Below, piece after piece: positions 48,977-57,211 of a stretch of DNA of 64,000 nucleotides (its first letter is position 1; every line of letters starts with the position of its first letter). The notes under the pieces are model-generated. The model was given only the letters and a program-made list of their open reading frames with translations. It was not told where the DNA came from and searched no databases. A program made the translations under genes and the position numbers. Source of the DNA: Anaerolineales bacterium (GTDB taxonomy: Bacteria > Chloroflexota > Anaerolineae > 4572-78 > J111); NCBI GenBank assembly GCA_015075405.1, contig JABTUK010000005.1, positions 186,001-250,000 on the forward strand, written 5' to 3'.

Positions 48977-49417
48977 TTACTGAGCCGAATCTAACTTTCT
49001 AAATTGTCCGGCCAATTTACGAACATACCCGACCAAATCCTCATACTGGGAATAAACCAGAATCCGGCTCCCCTTAACCGTCAGTTGATCTGCCGACCCC
49101 GTAACAATGCTGGCCCCGTTCTGACCGGCCTGCTCAAAAAGTTTACCCAAGCGCGGCTCGTAGTTAAGCGGATTAAGACCGCCGGCTCCCTGAGGAATGA
49201 TCAAGCAAACCACCTGGGTTGCCAGGGCAAGCGCCTGATCCAGCGACAGATCGGGTACCAAAGCCAACCCATGACAACCACAGATGGGGCGCGGGCTAAG
49301 GCCAACCACCTTCACCCGCAGTCCGGCTCGGCGGAGTTCAGTGACAAAAATAGCTGCTACAACTTCTTCAAACTGCTCGGCCCAAAGCACAAAAATATAA
49401 GACTGAAGATGAACCAT
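48977..49417 (-). CDS. DJ-1/PfpI-like protein without the usual Cys
   Basis: The 146-residue protein has the DJ-1/PfpI flavodoxin-like pattern: YIFVLWAEQFEEVVAAIFVT, helix, LRVKVVGLSPRP, then LATQVVCLIIPQGAGGL (the usual VIPGG). The nucleophile-elbow AAICHGP is replaced by ASIVTGS, so the catalytic Cys is absent and glyoxalase or protease chemistry is unlikely. A ligand-binding or regulatory role seems more probable. AGGATAAAATT precedes the ATG. It lies 100 bp upstream of the GTPase gene with a palindromic element between them, and divergent from the NB-ARC gene. Confidence 0.6.
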   Translation of the reverse strand: MVHLQSYIFVLWAEQFEEVVAAIFVTELRRAGLRVKVVGLSPRPICGCHGLALVPDLSLDQALALATQVVCLIIPQGAGGLNPLNYEPRLGKLFEQAGQNGASIVTGSADQLTVKGSRILVYSQYEDLVGYVRKLAGQFRKLDSAQ

Positions 49418-49589
49418 AATTTTATCCTGTTTAACTGGACTTCAGCATACCCCCAATTTGTCTGCGGCAATCTATCAAATCAGCGAGTTCATCTCTCAGC
49501 CATCTCTCTCTAAACTCTCAAAAAGCTATTGAATTTAGCGCCAGGCTGTGGTATGCTTGACCCATTCCGCCGGTTGGAGAAAAGCTGTT

Positions 49590-50993
49590 ATGGACACCCT
49601 TGCTGAACTTCAACGTGATATTCATACTGCCCTGCAAATGTGGCATAATAGTGGGAGTGAAACCAGCCCTTTGGCCCATTTACAATGGTTTCAACAAGTT
49701 CAAATACAGGCTGGGAGCAATACACGTCAGGCCACCAATAAACTTCTGCTGGAAGCCCTGGAAATTTTAGCTGTAACTCATCATCTGGAGGCTGACCTGC
49801 TGCGCCAGCGTTTTCTGGATATGGAGATGATGCATGTGGTTGCCAACCGGCTCAACATGGGTGAGTCAACGGCTTACCGCAAACAACAGGAAGCTCTTCA
49901 GCAGTTAGCCCTGGTAATTCAGGAAAAAGAGACCCAGCTCAAGGCAGCTTACCAGGCTCAACTGGAAAAAGAGTTGCAGTTACCACCCCCAGTTGAACTT
50001 TTTGGTGTAGCTGCCCTACTCGACAAGCTGCAAAAAACGGTCCTTTCCGATGAGCGGGTCTGGTTGCTCTCTATCGAAGGGTTGGGCGGCCTGGGCAAAA
50101 CGGCCTTGGCCAACGCTCTTATTCGCCGGCCCGCCCTGGCCGGGCGATTTCAGAAGTTAGTCTGGGTCAGTGCCAAACAGCACGAGTTTCTGCCTGATCT
50201 GGAGCGTGATAAATTGACTCAGCCGGCCTTGACCGGCGATGCCCTGATTGAAGCCCTCCTAGAGCAGGTGGCCCATCCGGCTGTTCTGGCTCAACCGTCC
50301 CCTCAGAAAGAGGTTCTTTTAACCGGATTACTCAAAGATACGCCTCACTTTATCGTGATTGACAATCTGGAAACAGTAACCGATTACCAAGCGCTTCTGC
50401 CCCTACTGCGCCGGTTAGCCAACCCGGCCAAATTTCTGCTGACCAGCCGTCACAGCCTGCACACCCAGGCCGACGTATTTTGTTGCAGCCTGGCCGAACT
50501 TGACCAGACAGAAAGCCTGCGCTTTATCCGCTATGAAGCCGGTATACGCGGCCTGAGCATGCTGGCCAATGCCTCCGAAGCCGACCTGCTCCGTATTCAT
50601 GAAGTGGTGGGAGGCAACCCCCTGGCAATCAAATTGGTGGTGGGGCAACTCTCTGTTTTGCCCTTAGCCCAAGTGTTAGACAACCTTAAACAAGCCAGGG
50701 GACAAAAAATCGGAGCGCTTTATAGCTATATCTACTGGCAAACCTGGCAAATGTTGACCCACCACAGCCGGCAAACCTTACTTATCCTGCCCCTTACCCA
50801 AGAGGCTACCCTGGAGCAACTGCTGGCTGTAAGCGGGCTAGAGTTGACCCAATTAAGTGAGGCCCTGGAACAACTGGCAGCCCTATCGCTTATTCAAATC
50901 GGCGGTAATCTGGCAGAACGGCGTTATACCATCCATCGCTTAACCGAAACATTTTTGCTGCAAGAGGCGCTCAAATGGCAAGCCTCAACCTGA
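49590..50993 (+). CDS. NB-ARC NTPase (N-terminal half of a split NLR-like protein)
   Basis: 467 residues from ATG 49590 (GGAGAAA upstream). The N-terminal 130 residues carry a helix-turn-helix-like region (FLDMEMMHVVANRLNMGEST). The STAND core shows the P-loop SIEGLGGLGKTALANAL (about 165), Walker B HFIVIDNLETVTD (about 254), sensor LLTSRHSL, the GxP box VVGGNPLAIKLVVGQL and a winged-helix end (LSEALEQLAALSLIQIGGNL). It lacks its own repeat sensor; that is provided by the following TPR gene, whose ATG lies 19 bp before this stop in another frame. The pair resembles a bacterial NLR split between nucleotide switch and ligand sensor. Confidence 0.85.
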   Translation: MDTLAELQRDIHTALQMWHNSGSETSPLAHLQWFQQVQIQAGSNTRQATNKLLLEALEILAVTHHLEADLLRQRFLDMEMMHVVANRLNMGESTAYRKQQEALQQLALVIQEKETQLKAAYQAQLEKELQLPPPVELFGVAALLDKLQKTVLSDERVWLLSIEGLGGLGKTALANALIRRPALAGRFQKLVWVSAKQHEFLPDLERDKLTQPALTGDALIEALLEQVAHPAVLAQPSPQKEVLLTGLLKDTPHFIVIDNLETVTDYQALLPLLRRLANPAKFLLTSRHSLHTQADVFCCSLAELDQTESLRFIRYEAGIRGLSMLANASEADLLRIHEVVGGNPLAIKLVVGQLSVLPLAQVLDNLKQARGQKIGALYSYIYWQTWQMLTHHSRQTLLILPLTQEATLEQLLAVSGLELTQLSEALEQLAALSLIQIGGNLAERRYTIHRLTETFLLQEALKWQAST

Positions 50994-52201
50994 ACGACAC
51001 GCCCAGCCGAATATATTTTTTCCAACAAACTATTTACGCGAACCTGCATTTTTGGCAAACCTGGCTAAAAACGCATCTGGCCCAGCCAGAGGCTCTGGAC
51101 CGTGAGCGCCATGCCCTGGCCAAAGCCATCTCCTTTGCCCTGCCGCTCGACGAAACCTGGTCACTTGTTTTTGAGCTGGTCCAAACGCTCACCCCCTTGA
51201 TGGAACGGCGCGGCCATTGGGATACCTGGCAGTGGGTTTTAACCCGCTCACTGGAAACAGCTCAGCGAGTTAAGGATACTGCCGCGGAGGTCACGCTCTC
51301 GGCGCTATTGGCCCGGTTATTATTCCAACAAAGTCAGTTCAAAAAAGGGGTAGCCGGCTATCGGCGGACTCTTCGCCTGGCACGTCAAATTGGGGATAGG
51401 TTTAACGAGGCACGAGCCTGTACCAACCTGGGGTATCATTTTATTGAGCATGGGTATTGGCAGCGGGCCGAGGTATTGTGCTGTCACGCTCTGGCCTTAT
51501 TTGAACAGCTTGACAGCAATCATGGTCGAGCACATACCGAAAATCATCTAGGGTTTCTCTACACCCGCCAGCATCGCTGGGAACAGGCTCAATATCATCT
51601 TGAACGGGCCTGTGAAATATGGCAGGCTATGGCAGATGGGTATGGGTTAATGCTCGGATATCTTAATCTTGGGGGACTCTACAATGATTCGGGAAAACCT
51701 GACCGAGCCTTGAATTATTTGGCAAAAGGTTTACAGCAGGCTGAACAAATAGGAGAATTTGTGGCTATTGGTAGAATTTATATCAATCAAGGAAAGGCTT
51801 ATAGGCTATTAGGGGATTGGGCTAAAGCCGAAGTTTGTACCAAACAGGCTGAAGCCATTTTTCAGCAATGTACAAACTTAACAGAATTAGCCCGATCATG
51901 GAATGGTTTAGGGTTGATTTATTTCCATCAAGCCAGATGGACTGAAGCTGATTTTTACCTGGAAAAATCGTTGGGGTTATGGCGCAGCCTGGGTATCCAG
52001 TTTGAAGAAATTGAACTATTGTTAGATATAGGTGAGTGTGAATTAGCCCGGGGAAATGCCCCTGAAGCTATAAGGCGATGGCAAGAGGTGGAACAACTCA
52101 TCAGCCCACCTCCTGTTCAACAAATCTATCGCCATTTGCAACCGCGTCTGCATCAGTATCATCATAAGTTGAATTCCATGGGGTTGGAGTTAGAGCGATA
52201 A
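50975..52201 (+). CDS. TPR-repeat protein, sensor partner of the NB-ARC gene
   Basis: The 408-residue protein consists of about eight or nine TPR units (for example GRAHTENHLGFLYTRQHRW, YGLMLGYLNLGGLYNDSGKP, AIGRIYINQGKAYRLLGDWA, SWNGLGLIYFHQARWTEADF), so it is a superhelical scaffold that binds peptides or ligands. Its ATG lies inside the end of the NB-ARC gene in a different frame (19-bp overlap), a coupling that ensures equal production. The N-terminus (MASLNLNDTPSRIYFFQQT) is rich in aromatic residues. No enzymatic motif is present, so the effector of this system is not obvious in the window. Confidence 0.8.
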   Translation: MASLNLNDTPSRIYFFQQTIYANLHFWQTWLKTHLAQPEALDRERHALAKAISFALPLDETWSLVFELVQTLTPLMERRGHWDTWQWVLTRSLETAQRVKDTAAEVTLSALLARLLFQQSQFKKGVAGYRRTLRLARQIGDRFNEARACTNLGYHFIEHGYWQRAEVLCCHALALFEQLDSNHGRAHTENHLGFLYTRQHRWEQAQYHLERACEIWQAMADGYGLMLGYLNLGGLYNDSGKPDRALNYLAKGLQQAEQIGEFVAIGRIYINQGKAYRLLGDWAKAEVCTKQAEAIFQQCTNLTELARSWNGLGLIYFHQARWTEADFYLEKSLGLWRSLGIQFEEIELLLDIGECELARGNAPEAIRRWQEVEQLISPPPVQQIYRHLQPRLHQYHHKLNSMGLELER

Positions 52202-52208
52202 GCCATTT

Positions 52209-52251
52209 CCGTCGTGGCTATCCTGGTAAAAATTCTTAACAGCCACGACGG
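52209..52251. terminator. Stem-loop between converging TPR and small-peptide genes
   Basis: CCGTCGTGGCT and AGCCACGACGG form a perfect 11-bp stem with a 21-base loop, and T-rich sequence (GGTTATTTGATTTTA) follows on the plus side. It is a likely shared transcription end. Confidence 0.6.
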
Positions 52252-52269
52252 ATTGGTTATTTGATTTTA

Positions 52270-52422
52270 TTAGCAGCCACCACCACCACCACTACTATTT
52301 TGACAAGCATAGACCGGTGTAACCGCTATTCCCAGCCCGTTGGCTACTACACTGGACCCACAGGCTATAGCCAACAGCAGGGCTACTTTAACCAAAACTT
52401 TAATCATCCGTTGCGTCAACAT
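52270..52422 (-). CDS. Small secreted Gly/Cys-tailed peptide (50 residues)
   Basis: ATG 52422 follows AACGGAGGTAAATTGAG. The product is MLTQRMIKVLVKVALLLAIA, then CGSSVVANGLGIAVTPVYAC and finally QNSSGGGGGC. It has a basic N-terminus, a hydrophobic core to about residue 20 and a small Cys/Ser region, so it is a signal peptide (LAIAC could be a lipobox) or a precursor. If cleaved after the second Ala-x-Ala-like site (VYAC), the mature peptide would be about 11 or 12 residues with a Cys at each end around a run of five Gly. The function is unknown; no modifying enzyme or exporter is adjacent. The coding sequence is too short for automatic finders. Confidence 0.6.
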   Translation of the reverse strand: MLTQRMIKVLVKVALLLAIACGSSVVANGLGIAVTPVYACQNSSGGGGGC

Positions 52423-52690
52423 CTCAATTTACCTCCGTTTGGATTAGAGGCTTATTGAGTTTGGGGTCCCCACCACCCTTGACAGGGCGGTACGCATGCG
52501 TTCCCCAACAAGCAACTTTTGATTCAATGATGTAGGCTCAAACCTACTCTTAGTCTAACAGAGTTGGCCGGCTCCGTACAGGGAATTTACCTTCGGATTA
52601 GCTTAGGGTTTACAGAGGGAAAAAAAGTAGCGCCGGATAAATTGTATCCGGCGCTACTGATAAAGAGGAAAATCTACCGCAATCAGAATT
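52423..52690. other. Gap between the small-peptide gene and the FHA regulator
   Basis: This holds the small peptide's promoter region and the terminator at 52620-52658. No gene is seen. Confidence 0.4.
52620..52658 (-). terminator. Rho-independent terminator of the carboxylase/FHA operon
   Basis: AGTAGCGCCGGATA and TATCCGGCGCTACT form a perfect 14-bp stem with loop AATTG. On the minus strand a T-run (TTTTTT) follows. It lies 33 bp after the FHA gene's stop codon. Confidence 0.85.
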
Positions 52691-53347
52691 CTAAAACAGG
52701 GTTTCCAGAGCCAGTTCATAGCCCAAACCCCGGCGGGTTTTGATCATCTGGGTTGGCTCTATTTTGGGGTCAAGCTGACGCAATTTATGGCGAATATTGC
52801 TAATCATCCGGTCAAGCCCCTCATCATCCGGGCCGGGATCATAGGGTCTGCTCCAGACAGCCTCAGCGCAACTCTGACGGGTGCAAACATCGCCCAAATG
52901 TTGATAAAGGTGATGGAGCAGTCGAAACTCGCCGGGGGTTAAATCCAGATGATGCTGACTCAAAAAAAATTTCAGACTGCGCCCATTGTAATATAGACCG
53001 CCAGCCACCACATCAGTCGGATCCGGGTCGGAAAAGCGGAGCATAGCCTGCGGCCCCCCCAGGCCAATCACATCCTCATCCTGAAGAAGATGGGGTTCAA
53101 AAATTCGTCGTTCATTTACAAATGTGCCGTTGGCACTGTTGGCATCGCGCAAAACATAACGTGGACCTTCCCGCTCAATTTTGGCATGCAGGCGCGAGAC
53201 AATTCTTTGCCCAGTAAAGATAACATCGCATGTGGTTGAGCGCCCGATAGTGCAGATATCAGAGGTTAAGGTCAATTCAGGCGGCTGTATGTCTTGATGG
53301 AGACTATAAAGAGTAGCAAATTGAACCTCAGACAGGGGTAATACCAT
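52691..53347 (-). CDS. FHA - winged-helix transcriptional regulator
   Basis: 218 residues. An N-terminal FHA domain (phosphothreonine reader) has DICTIGRSTTCDVIF (Gly-Arg-Ser), RIVSRLHAKIERE (Ser-x-x-His) and LRDANSANGTFVNERRI (Asn-Gly-Thr), all key contacts intact. Residues about 120-218 are an OmpR/PhoB-type winged helix (LDLTPGEFRLLHHLYQHLGD, then DRMISNIRHKLRQLDP and the wing TRRGLGYEL). There is no receiver domain, so phosphothreonine binding may replace phospho-relay and link it to Ser/Thr kinases. It starts 11 bases after the biotin-carrier stop codon, making it the last gene of the acyl-CoA carboxylase operon, which it may regulate. Confidence 0.9.
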   Translation of the reverse strand: MVLPLSEVQFATLYSLHQDIQPPELTLTSDICTIGRSTTCDVIFTGQRIVSRLHAKIEREGPRYVLRDANSANGTFVNERRIFEPHLLQDEDVIGLGGPQAMLRFSDPDPTDVVAGGLYYNGRSLKFFLSQHHLDLTPGEFRLLHHLYQHLGDVCTRQSCAEAVWSRPYDPGPDDEGLDRMISNIRHKLRQLDPKIEPTQMIKTRRGLGYELALETLF

Positions 53348-53358
53348 AGCCCCAAGCC

Positions 53359-53856
53359 TCAGGCAATGGTTAACAAAATCGCATTCTGGTCCACTTTGGT
53401 ACCCGGTTCGACCCGGATAGCGTGAATGGCGCCATCACGCGGCGCTTTTAACTCATTTTGCATTTTCATAGATTCCAAAATCAGCACAATGTCGCCACGT
53501 TTGACCTGCTGCCCCTGCTCAACCGGAACTTCGACCACCACCCCCGGCATGGACGCCTTGATGACTACCTCGCCGGTGGCGGCGCCGGCGCTGCTCTTGA
53601 GGCCAGCCAGACGGCGCGTCCGCTCATCTTCGACCACCACCTCGATAATCTGGCCGCTGAGCTGGACTATATAGACCCCCTCCCCTTCGTTCATGCGGAT
53701 ATCGTGCGACTCGTTGTCTATCAGGATAGAGTATAGGGTTGTGTCCATCGTCTGCCGCATTTCAGCATTGACAACTTCGCCGTTAAGCGTCACCTGGCCA
53801 TCCTGGTTGATATCAATAATAAATTGTTCGTTGCCAACGGTAGTGATGTACTTCAT
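53359..53856 (-). CDS. Biotin carboxyl carrier protein of acyl-CoA carboxylase
   Basis: The 165-residue protein has a variable beta-rich N-terminus (MKYITTVGNEQFIIDINQDG...) followed by a complete biotinyl domain (from VVIKASMPGVVVEVPVEQGQ on). The biotin-accepting lysine is in ILESMKMQNELKAP, with the QGQQVKRGD and PGTKVDQNAIL strands around it. It carries carboxybiotin between the carboxylase and the carboxyltransferase encoded upstream, in the cytoplasm. CGAGGTAAAACT precedes the ATG. An iterated GGCTAAG hairpin separates it from the carboxylase gene; the FHA regulator gene follows closely. Confidence 0.9.
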   Translation of the reverse strand: MKYITTVGNEQFIIDINQDGQVTLNGEVVNAEMRQTMDTTLYSILIDNESHDIRMNEGEGVYIVQLSGQIIEVVVEDERTRRLAGLKSSAGAATGEVVIKASMPGVVVEVPVEQGQQVKRGDIVLILESMKMQNELKAPRDGAIHAIRVEPGTKVDQNAILLTIA

Positions 53857-53873
53857 AGTTTTACCTCGTCGTG

Positions 53874-53936
53874 AGGCTGAGTCTAAGGCTAAGGCTAAGA
53901 AAATCTTTTCTCAGCCTTAGCCTCAGCCTTAGCCTT
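53874..53936. repeat. Iterated-word hairpin, GGCTAAG/GGCTGAG family
   Basis: AGGCTGAGTCTAAGGCTAAG plus GCTAAGAAAA faces TTTTCTCAGCCTTAGCCTCA plus GCCTTAGCCTT. It lies between the carboxylase and biotin-carrier genes and directly beside the carboxylase stop codon. Confidence 0.8.
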
Positions 53937-53937
53937 T

Positions 53938-55440
53938 CTATCGGAGTCGCCGGTCGAGCGCCTCGCGCCGTCCATACAAACGCCAGGGGCTGGCCCCGCC
54001 CTGATGCAGCAAAATGGCTTGTTGATTGCGTTGATGGGCCATTAGCGAAGCAGCGACGGCGGCGACTCGCACCAGGGCCGGGTCGAGCTTTTGATTAAAG
54101 CTAAAGTTATGCTCCAGAAAATTGGTATCAAACTGTCCGGCCTGGAAGCGGGTGGAGTTCATCAATTGAATATGGAGCGGAATCGTGGTCGGCAGGCCGG
54201 TAATCCGAAACTCTTCCAAAGCGCGGCGCATGCGCAGGATAGCTTCACCTCGAGACTCGGCCAGCACAATCAACTTGGCTAACATAGAGTCGTAATAAGG
54301 CGTCACCTCCGAACCAAAGTAGATGCCGCTGTCGAGGCGCACGCCCGGCCCGGTTGGGTTGGTCAGGCCGATAATCTGGCCAATTGAAGGCATAAAATTA
54401 TTGCGCGGGTCTTCGGCCAGAATACGACACTCGATGGCCCAGCCTTTCACCTGAATATCTTTCTGCTCATAGCGCAGCTTGCGGCCCGAAGCAATACGCA
54501 GCATTTCTTTAACAATATCCACCCCGGTGACCATTTCCGTAACCGGATGCTCCACCTGCAGGCGGGTATTCATCTCCAAAAAGTAAAAGTTTCGGTCTTT
54601 GTCCAGCACAAATTCCATGGTTCCGGCTGAACAATAGTTGACCGATTTGGCCGCCGTTACGGCAATCTCACCCATTTTCTGGCGCAGCTCTTCATCCACC
54701 ACCGGCGAGGGGGCCTCTTCGATTAACTTCTGATGGCGACGCTGAATCGAACATTCCCGCTCGCCCAGGTGAACCACGTTGCCGTGCTCATCCCCCAAAA
54801 TCTGGATTTCGATATGGCGGGCATTTTCAATATACTTTTCCAGGTAAACCCGGTCATCGCCAAAGGCCGACTGGGCTTCCCGACGGGCGGTGCGAATGGC
54901 TTCGGGCAGTTCTTCCATTTTGGAGACATTCCGCATGCCCTTGCCGCCGCCGCCCGCCGCCGCCTTTACCAACAGCGGGAAGCCAATTGTTTGGGCAGCC
55001 GCCAGCAGTTCGTCATTGCTCATACGGCTCGACTTGCCGGTGCCGGGCACCAAAGGCACCCCGGCCTTGCTCATCGTCTCGCGGGCCGAAACTTTATCAC
55101 CCATCAAGCGAATGGCTTCCGGGGGCGGGCCGATCCAGGTCAGGTCGGCCTCGATGACGGCTTCGGCAAACTCGGCATTTTCCGCCAAAAAGCCGTAGCC
55201 GGGATGGATGCCATCCGCCCCACATTTTTTAGCGACTTCAATAATTTTATCGCCTCGAAGATAACTTTCAACGGCAGAGGCGGGGCCGATGGCGTAAGCT
55301 TCGTTGGCCATACGCACGTGGGGAGCCATGCGGTCCACCTCGGAATAGACGGCCACTGCATCCAACCCCAACTCCTGGCAGGCCCGAATGATCCTGACCG
55401 CAATCTCTCCCCGGTTAGCGATTAGAATTTTCTTTAGCAT
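53938..55440 (-). CDS. accC: Biotin carboxylase subunit of acyl-CoA (acetyl/propionyl) carboxylase
   Basis: 500 residues, full length for the ATP-grasp biotin carboxylase. The N-terminal domain opens MLKKILIANRGEIAVRIIRA; the ATP-grasp loop is AAAGGGGKGMRNV, the catalytic region has EYIENARHIEIQILGDEHGN and HLGERECSIQRRHQKLIEEA, and the metal/ATP glutamates are in GTMEFVLDKDRNFYFLEMNT followed by RLQVEHPVTE. It carboxylates the biotin on the carrier protein using bicarbonate. The chain ends about residue 500 with no fused biotin domain, matching the separate carrier. The stop TAG abuts a GGCTAAG hairpin. The acyl substrate (acetyl or propionyl) is decided by the carboxyltransferase. Confidence 0.93.
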   Translation of the reverse strand: MLKKILIANRGEIAVRIIRACQELGLDAVAVYSEVDRMAPHVRMANEAYAIGPASAVESYLRGDKIIEVAKKCGADGIHPGYGFLAENAEFAEAVIEADLTWIGPPPEAIRLMGDKVSARETMSKAGVPLVPGTGKSSRMSNDELLAAAQTIGFPLLVKAAAGGGGKGMRNVSKMEELPEAIRTARREAQSAFGDDRVYLEKYIENARHIEIQILGDEHGNVVHLGERECSIQRRHQKLIEEAPSPVVDEELRQKMGEIAVTAAKSVNYCSAGTMEFVLDKDRNFYFLEMNTRLQVEHPVTEMVTGVDIVKEMLRIASGRKLRYEQKDIQVKGWAIECRILAEDPRNNFMPSIGQIIGLTNPTGPGVRLDSGIYFGSEVTPYYDSMLAKLIVLAESRGEAILRMRRALEEFRITGLPTTIPLHIQLMNSTRFQAGQFDTNFLEHNFSFNQKLDPALVRVAAVAASLMAHQRNQQAILLHQGGASPWRLYGRREALDRRLR

Positions 55441-55463
55441 AAGTCTTCCTCACAAGCAGCAGG

Positions 55464-55525
55464 GTAGCAGGGTAGCAAGTAGCAAAGTAGCAAGACTGCT
55501 ACTTGCTACTTTGTTACCCTGCTAC
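55464..55525. repeat. Iterated-word hairpin, GTAGCAAG family
   Basis: GTAGCAGGGTAGCAAGTAGC plus AAAGTAGCAAG faces GCTACTTGCTACTTTGTTAC plus CCTGCTAC. Its right edge supplies the TAG stop (55522-55524) of the carboxyltransferase. Confidence 0.8.
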
Positions 55526-57072
55526 AGTGGAATATTCCCGTGTTTTTTAGGCGGATTCTCATCACGTTTGCTTTGCAGCATTTCCAGCGCGTTAATGAGA
55601 ATCGGGCGGGTCTGGTTGGGTTCAATCACGTCATCAAGGTAGCCCCAACTGGCCGCAACATAGGGGTTGGCAAAGGTATCGCGATACTCCTGCACCAATT
55701 GCGCCCGCAACGTTTCCGGGTCTTCCGCTTCGGCCAATTCTTTGCGGTACAAAATATTGATGGCCCCCTCCGGTCCCATCACGGCAATTTCGGCGGTGGG
55801 CCAGGCCAGGTTAATATCGCCGCGAAGGTGCTTGCTGCTCATCACGTCATACGCGCCGCCATAGGCCTTGCGGGTAATCACGGTAATTTTGGGCACAGTC
55901 GCTTCGGCAAAGGCATAGAGCAGCTTGGCCCCGTGCCGAATAATCCCGCCGTGCTCCTGAGACAACCCCGGCAGAAAACCGGGCACGTCTTCCAGGGTAA
56001 TCAAAGGAACATTAAAACAATCACAAAATCGCACAAAGCGGGCCGCCTTGACTGAGGCATTGATATCCAGTACACCGGCCAATACGGCCGGCTGATTGGC
56101 TACAATCCCCACGCTCCGGCCGTTGAGGCGGGCAAACCCAACAATGACATTGCGAGCGTAATGCTCCTGCACTTCTAAAAATTTGCCTTCATCCACAATG
56201 GCGGTAATCACCTCGTGCATATCATAGGGTTTGTTGGGGTTATCGGGAATGATGGTGTTGAGTATATTTTCCGTGCGCAGCGGGTCATCCTGACAGACGA
56301 TGGTGGGCGGGTCTTCCATATTATTGCGGGGCAAATAGTTTAACAGGGTGCGCACGGTAAACAGGGCATGTTCTTCACTTTCGGCGGCAAAATGGGCCAC
56401 GCCGCTGATTTCGTTGTGGGTCGCCGCCCCGCCCAATTCTTCAAAGGTTACTTCTTCGTGAGTCACCGATTTAACCACATCCGGGCCGGTGACAAACATG
56501 TAGCTGGTCCCTTTAACCATAAAAATGAAATCGGTAATGGCCGGCGAATAGACCGCGCCCCCGGCGCTGGGGCCGAGAATGCAGGAGATTTGAGGAATTA
56601 CCCCACTGCTAAGGGTATTGCGTAAAAAGATGTCGGCATAACCACCCAGACTGACCACCCCTTCCTGAATCCGCGCCCCGCCCGAGTCGTTCAGCCCGAT
56701 AATAGGCGCTCCATTTTTGAGGGCCAGGTCTTGCAGCTTAATAATTTTATTGGCGTGGGCGCGGCCCAAACTGCCGCCAAATATGGTAAAATCCTGTGAA
56801 AAGACATAAACCAGGCGTCCGTCAATGGTTCCGTAGCCGGTTACGACCCCATCGCCCATAGGGTTCTTTTCATTAAAACTCAGGTCTGTAGTGTGTTGGG
56901 TGGTAAAAGCATCTATCTCACGGAATGAGCCTTCATCTAATAAAATTTCAATCCGCTCACGAGCGGTCAATTTTCCTTTTTCGCGTTGAGCTTGCAGCCG
57001 GGCCGGGCCACCGCCCTGCTTTGATTTAGCCTTCAACTCACGCAATCGTTTTACTTTTGGGTCAAGTGTCAT
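55522..57072 (-). CDS. pccB: Acyl-CoA (propionyl-CoA-type) carboxyltransferase
   Basis: 516 residues from ATG 57072, chosen because AGGAGGTGTGT lies just upstream. Both crotonase-like halves are complete: PMGDGVVTGYGTIDGRLVYV, LGRAHANKIIKLQDLALKNG (oxyanion region), GVVSLGGYADIF, and IQEGVVSLG...GPSAGGAVYSPAITDF; in the second half GIVANQPAVLAGVLDINASV, PLITLEDVPGFLPGLSQEHG and TVITRKAYGGAYDVMSSKHL. The family transfers CO2 from carboxybiotin to acyl-CoA (propionyl/acetyl/methylmalonyl type). The first gene of the operon; the product is a soluble hexamer subunit. The symbol is by family; the true substrate is unproven. Confidence 0.9.
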   Translation of the reverse strand: MTLDPKVKRLRELKAKSKQGGGPARLQAQREKGKLTARERIEILLDEGSFREIDAFTTQHTTDLSFNEKNPMGDGVVTGYGTIDGRLVYVFSQDFTIFGGSLGRAHANKIIKLQDLALKNGAPIIGLNDSGGARIQEGVVSLGGYADIFLRNTLSSGVIPQISCILGPSAGGAVYSPAITDFIFMVKGTSYMFVTGPDVVKSVTHEEVTFEELGGAATHNEISGVAHFAAESEEHALFTVRTLLNYLPRNNMEDPPTIVCQDDPLRTENILNTIIPDNPNKPYDMHEVITAIVDEGKFLEVQEHYARNVIVGFARLNGRSVGIVANQPAVLAGVLDINASVKAARFVRFCDCFNVPLITLEDVPGFLPGLSQEHGGIIRHGAKLLYAFAEATVPKITVITRKAYGGAYDVMSSKHLRGDINLAWPTAEIAVMGPEGAINILYRKELAEAEDPETLRAQLVQEYRDTFANPYVAASWGYLDDVIEPNQTRPILINALEMLQSKRDENPPKKHGNIPL

Positions 57073-57211
57073 ACACACCTCCTGGAATAAATGTCAAAGC
57101 GAACAGATCAAACGCTTAAATCGTTTGGCTGTGCTTTCAACCAAGCCTCGCCATTTGGCAGGTGAATAGTTCCTTATCAACCGGATTTTTGCTTTTTGAG
57201 CAAGAAAATTT

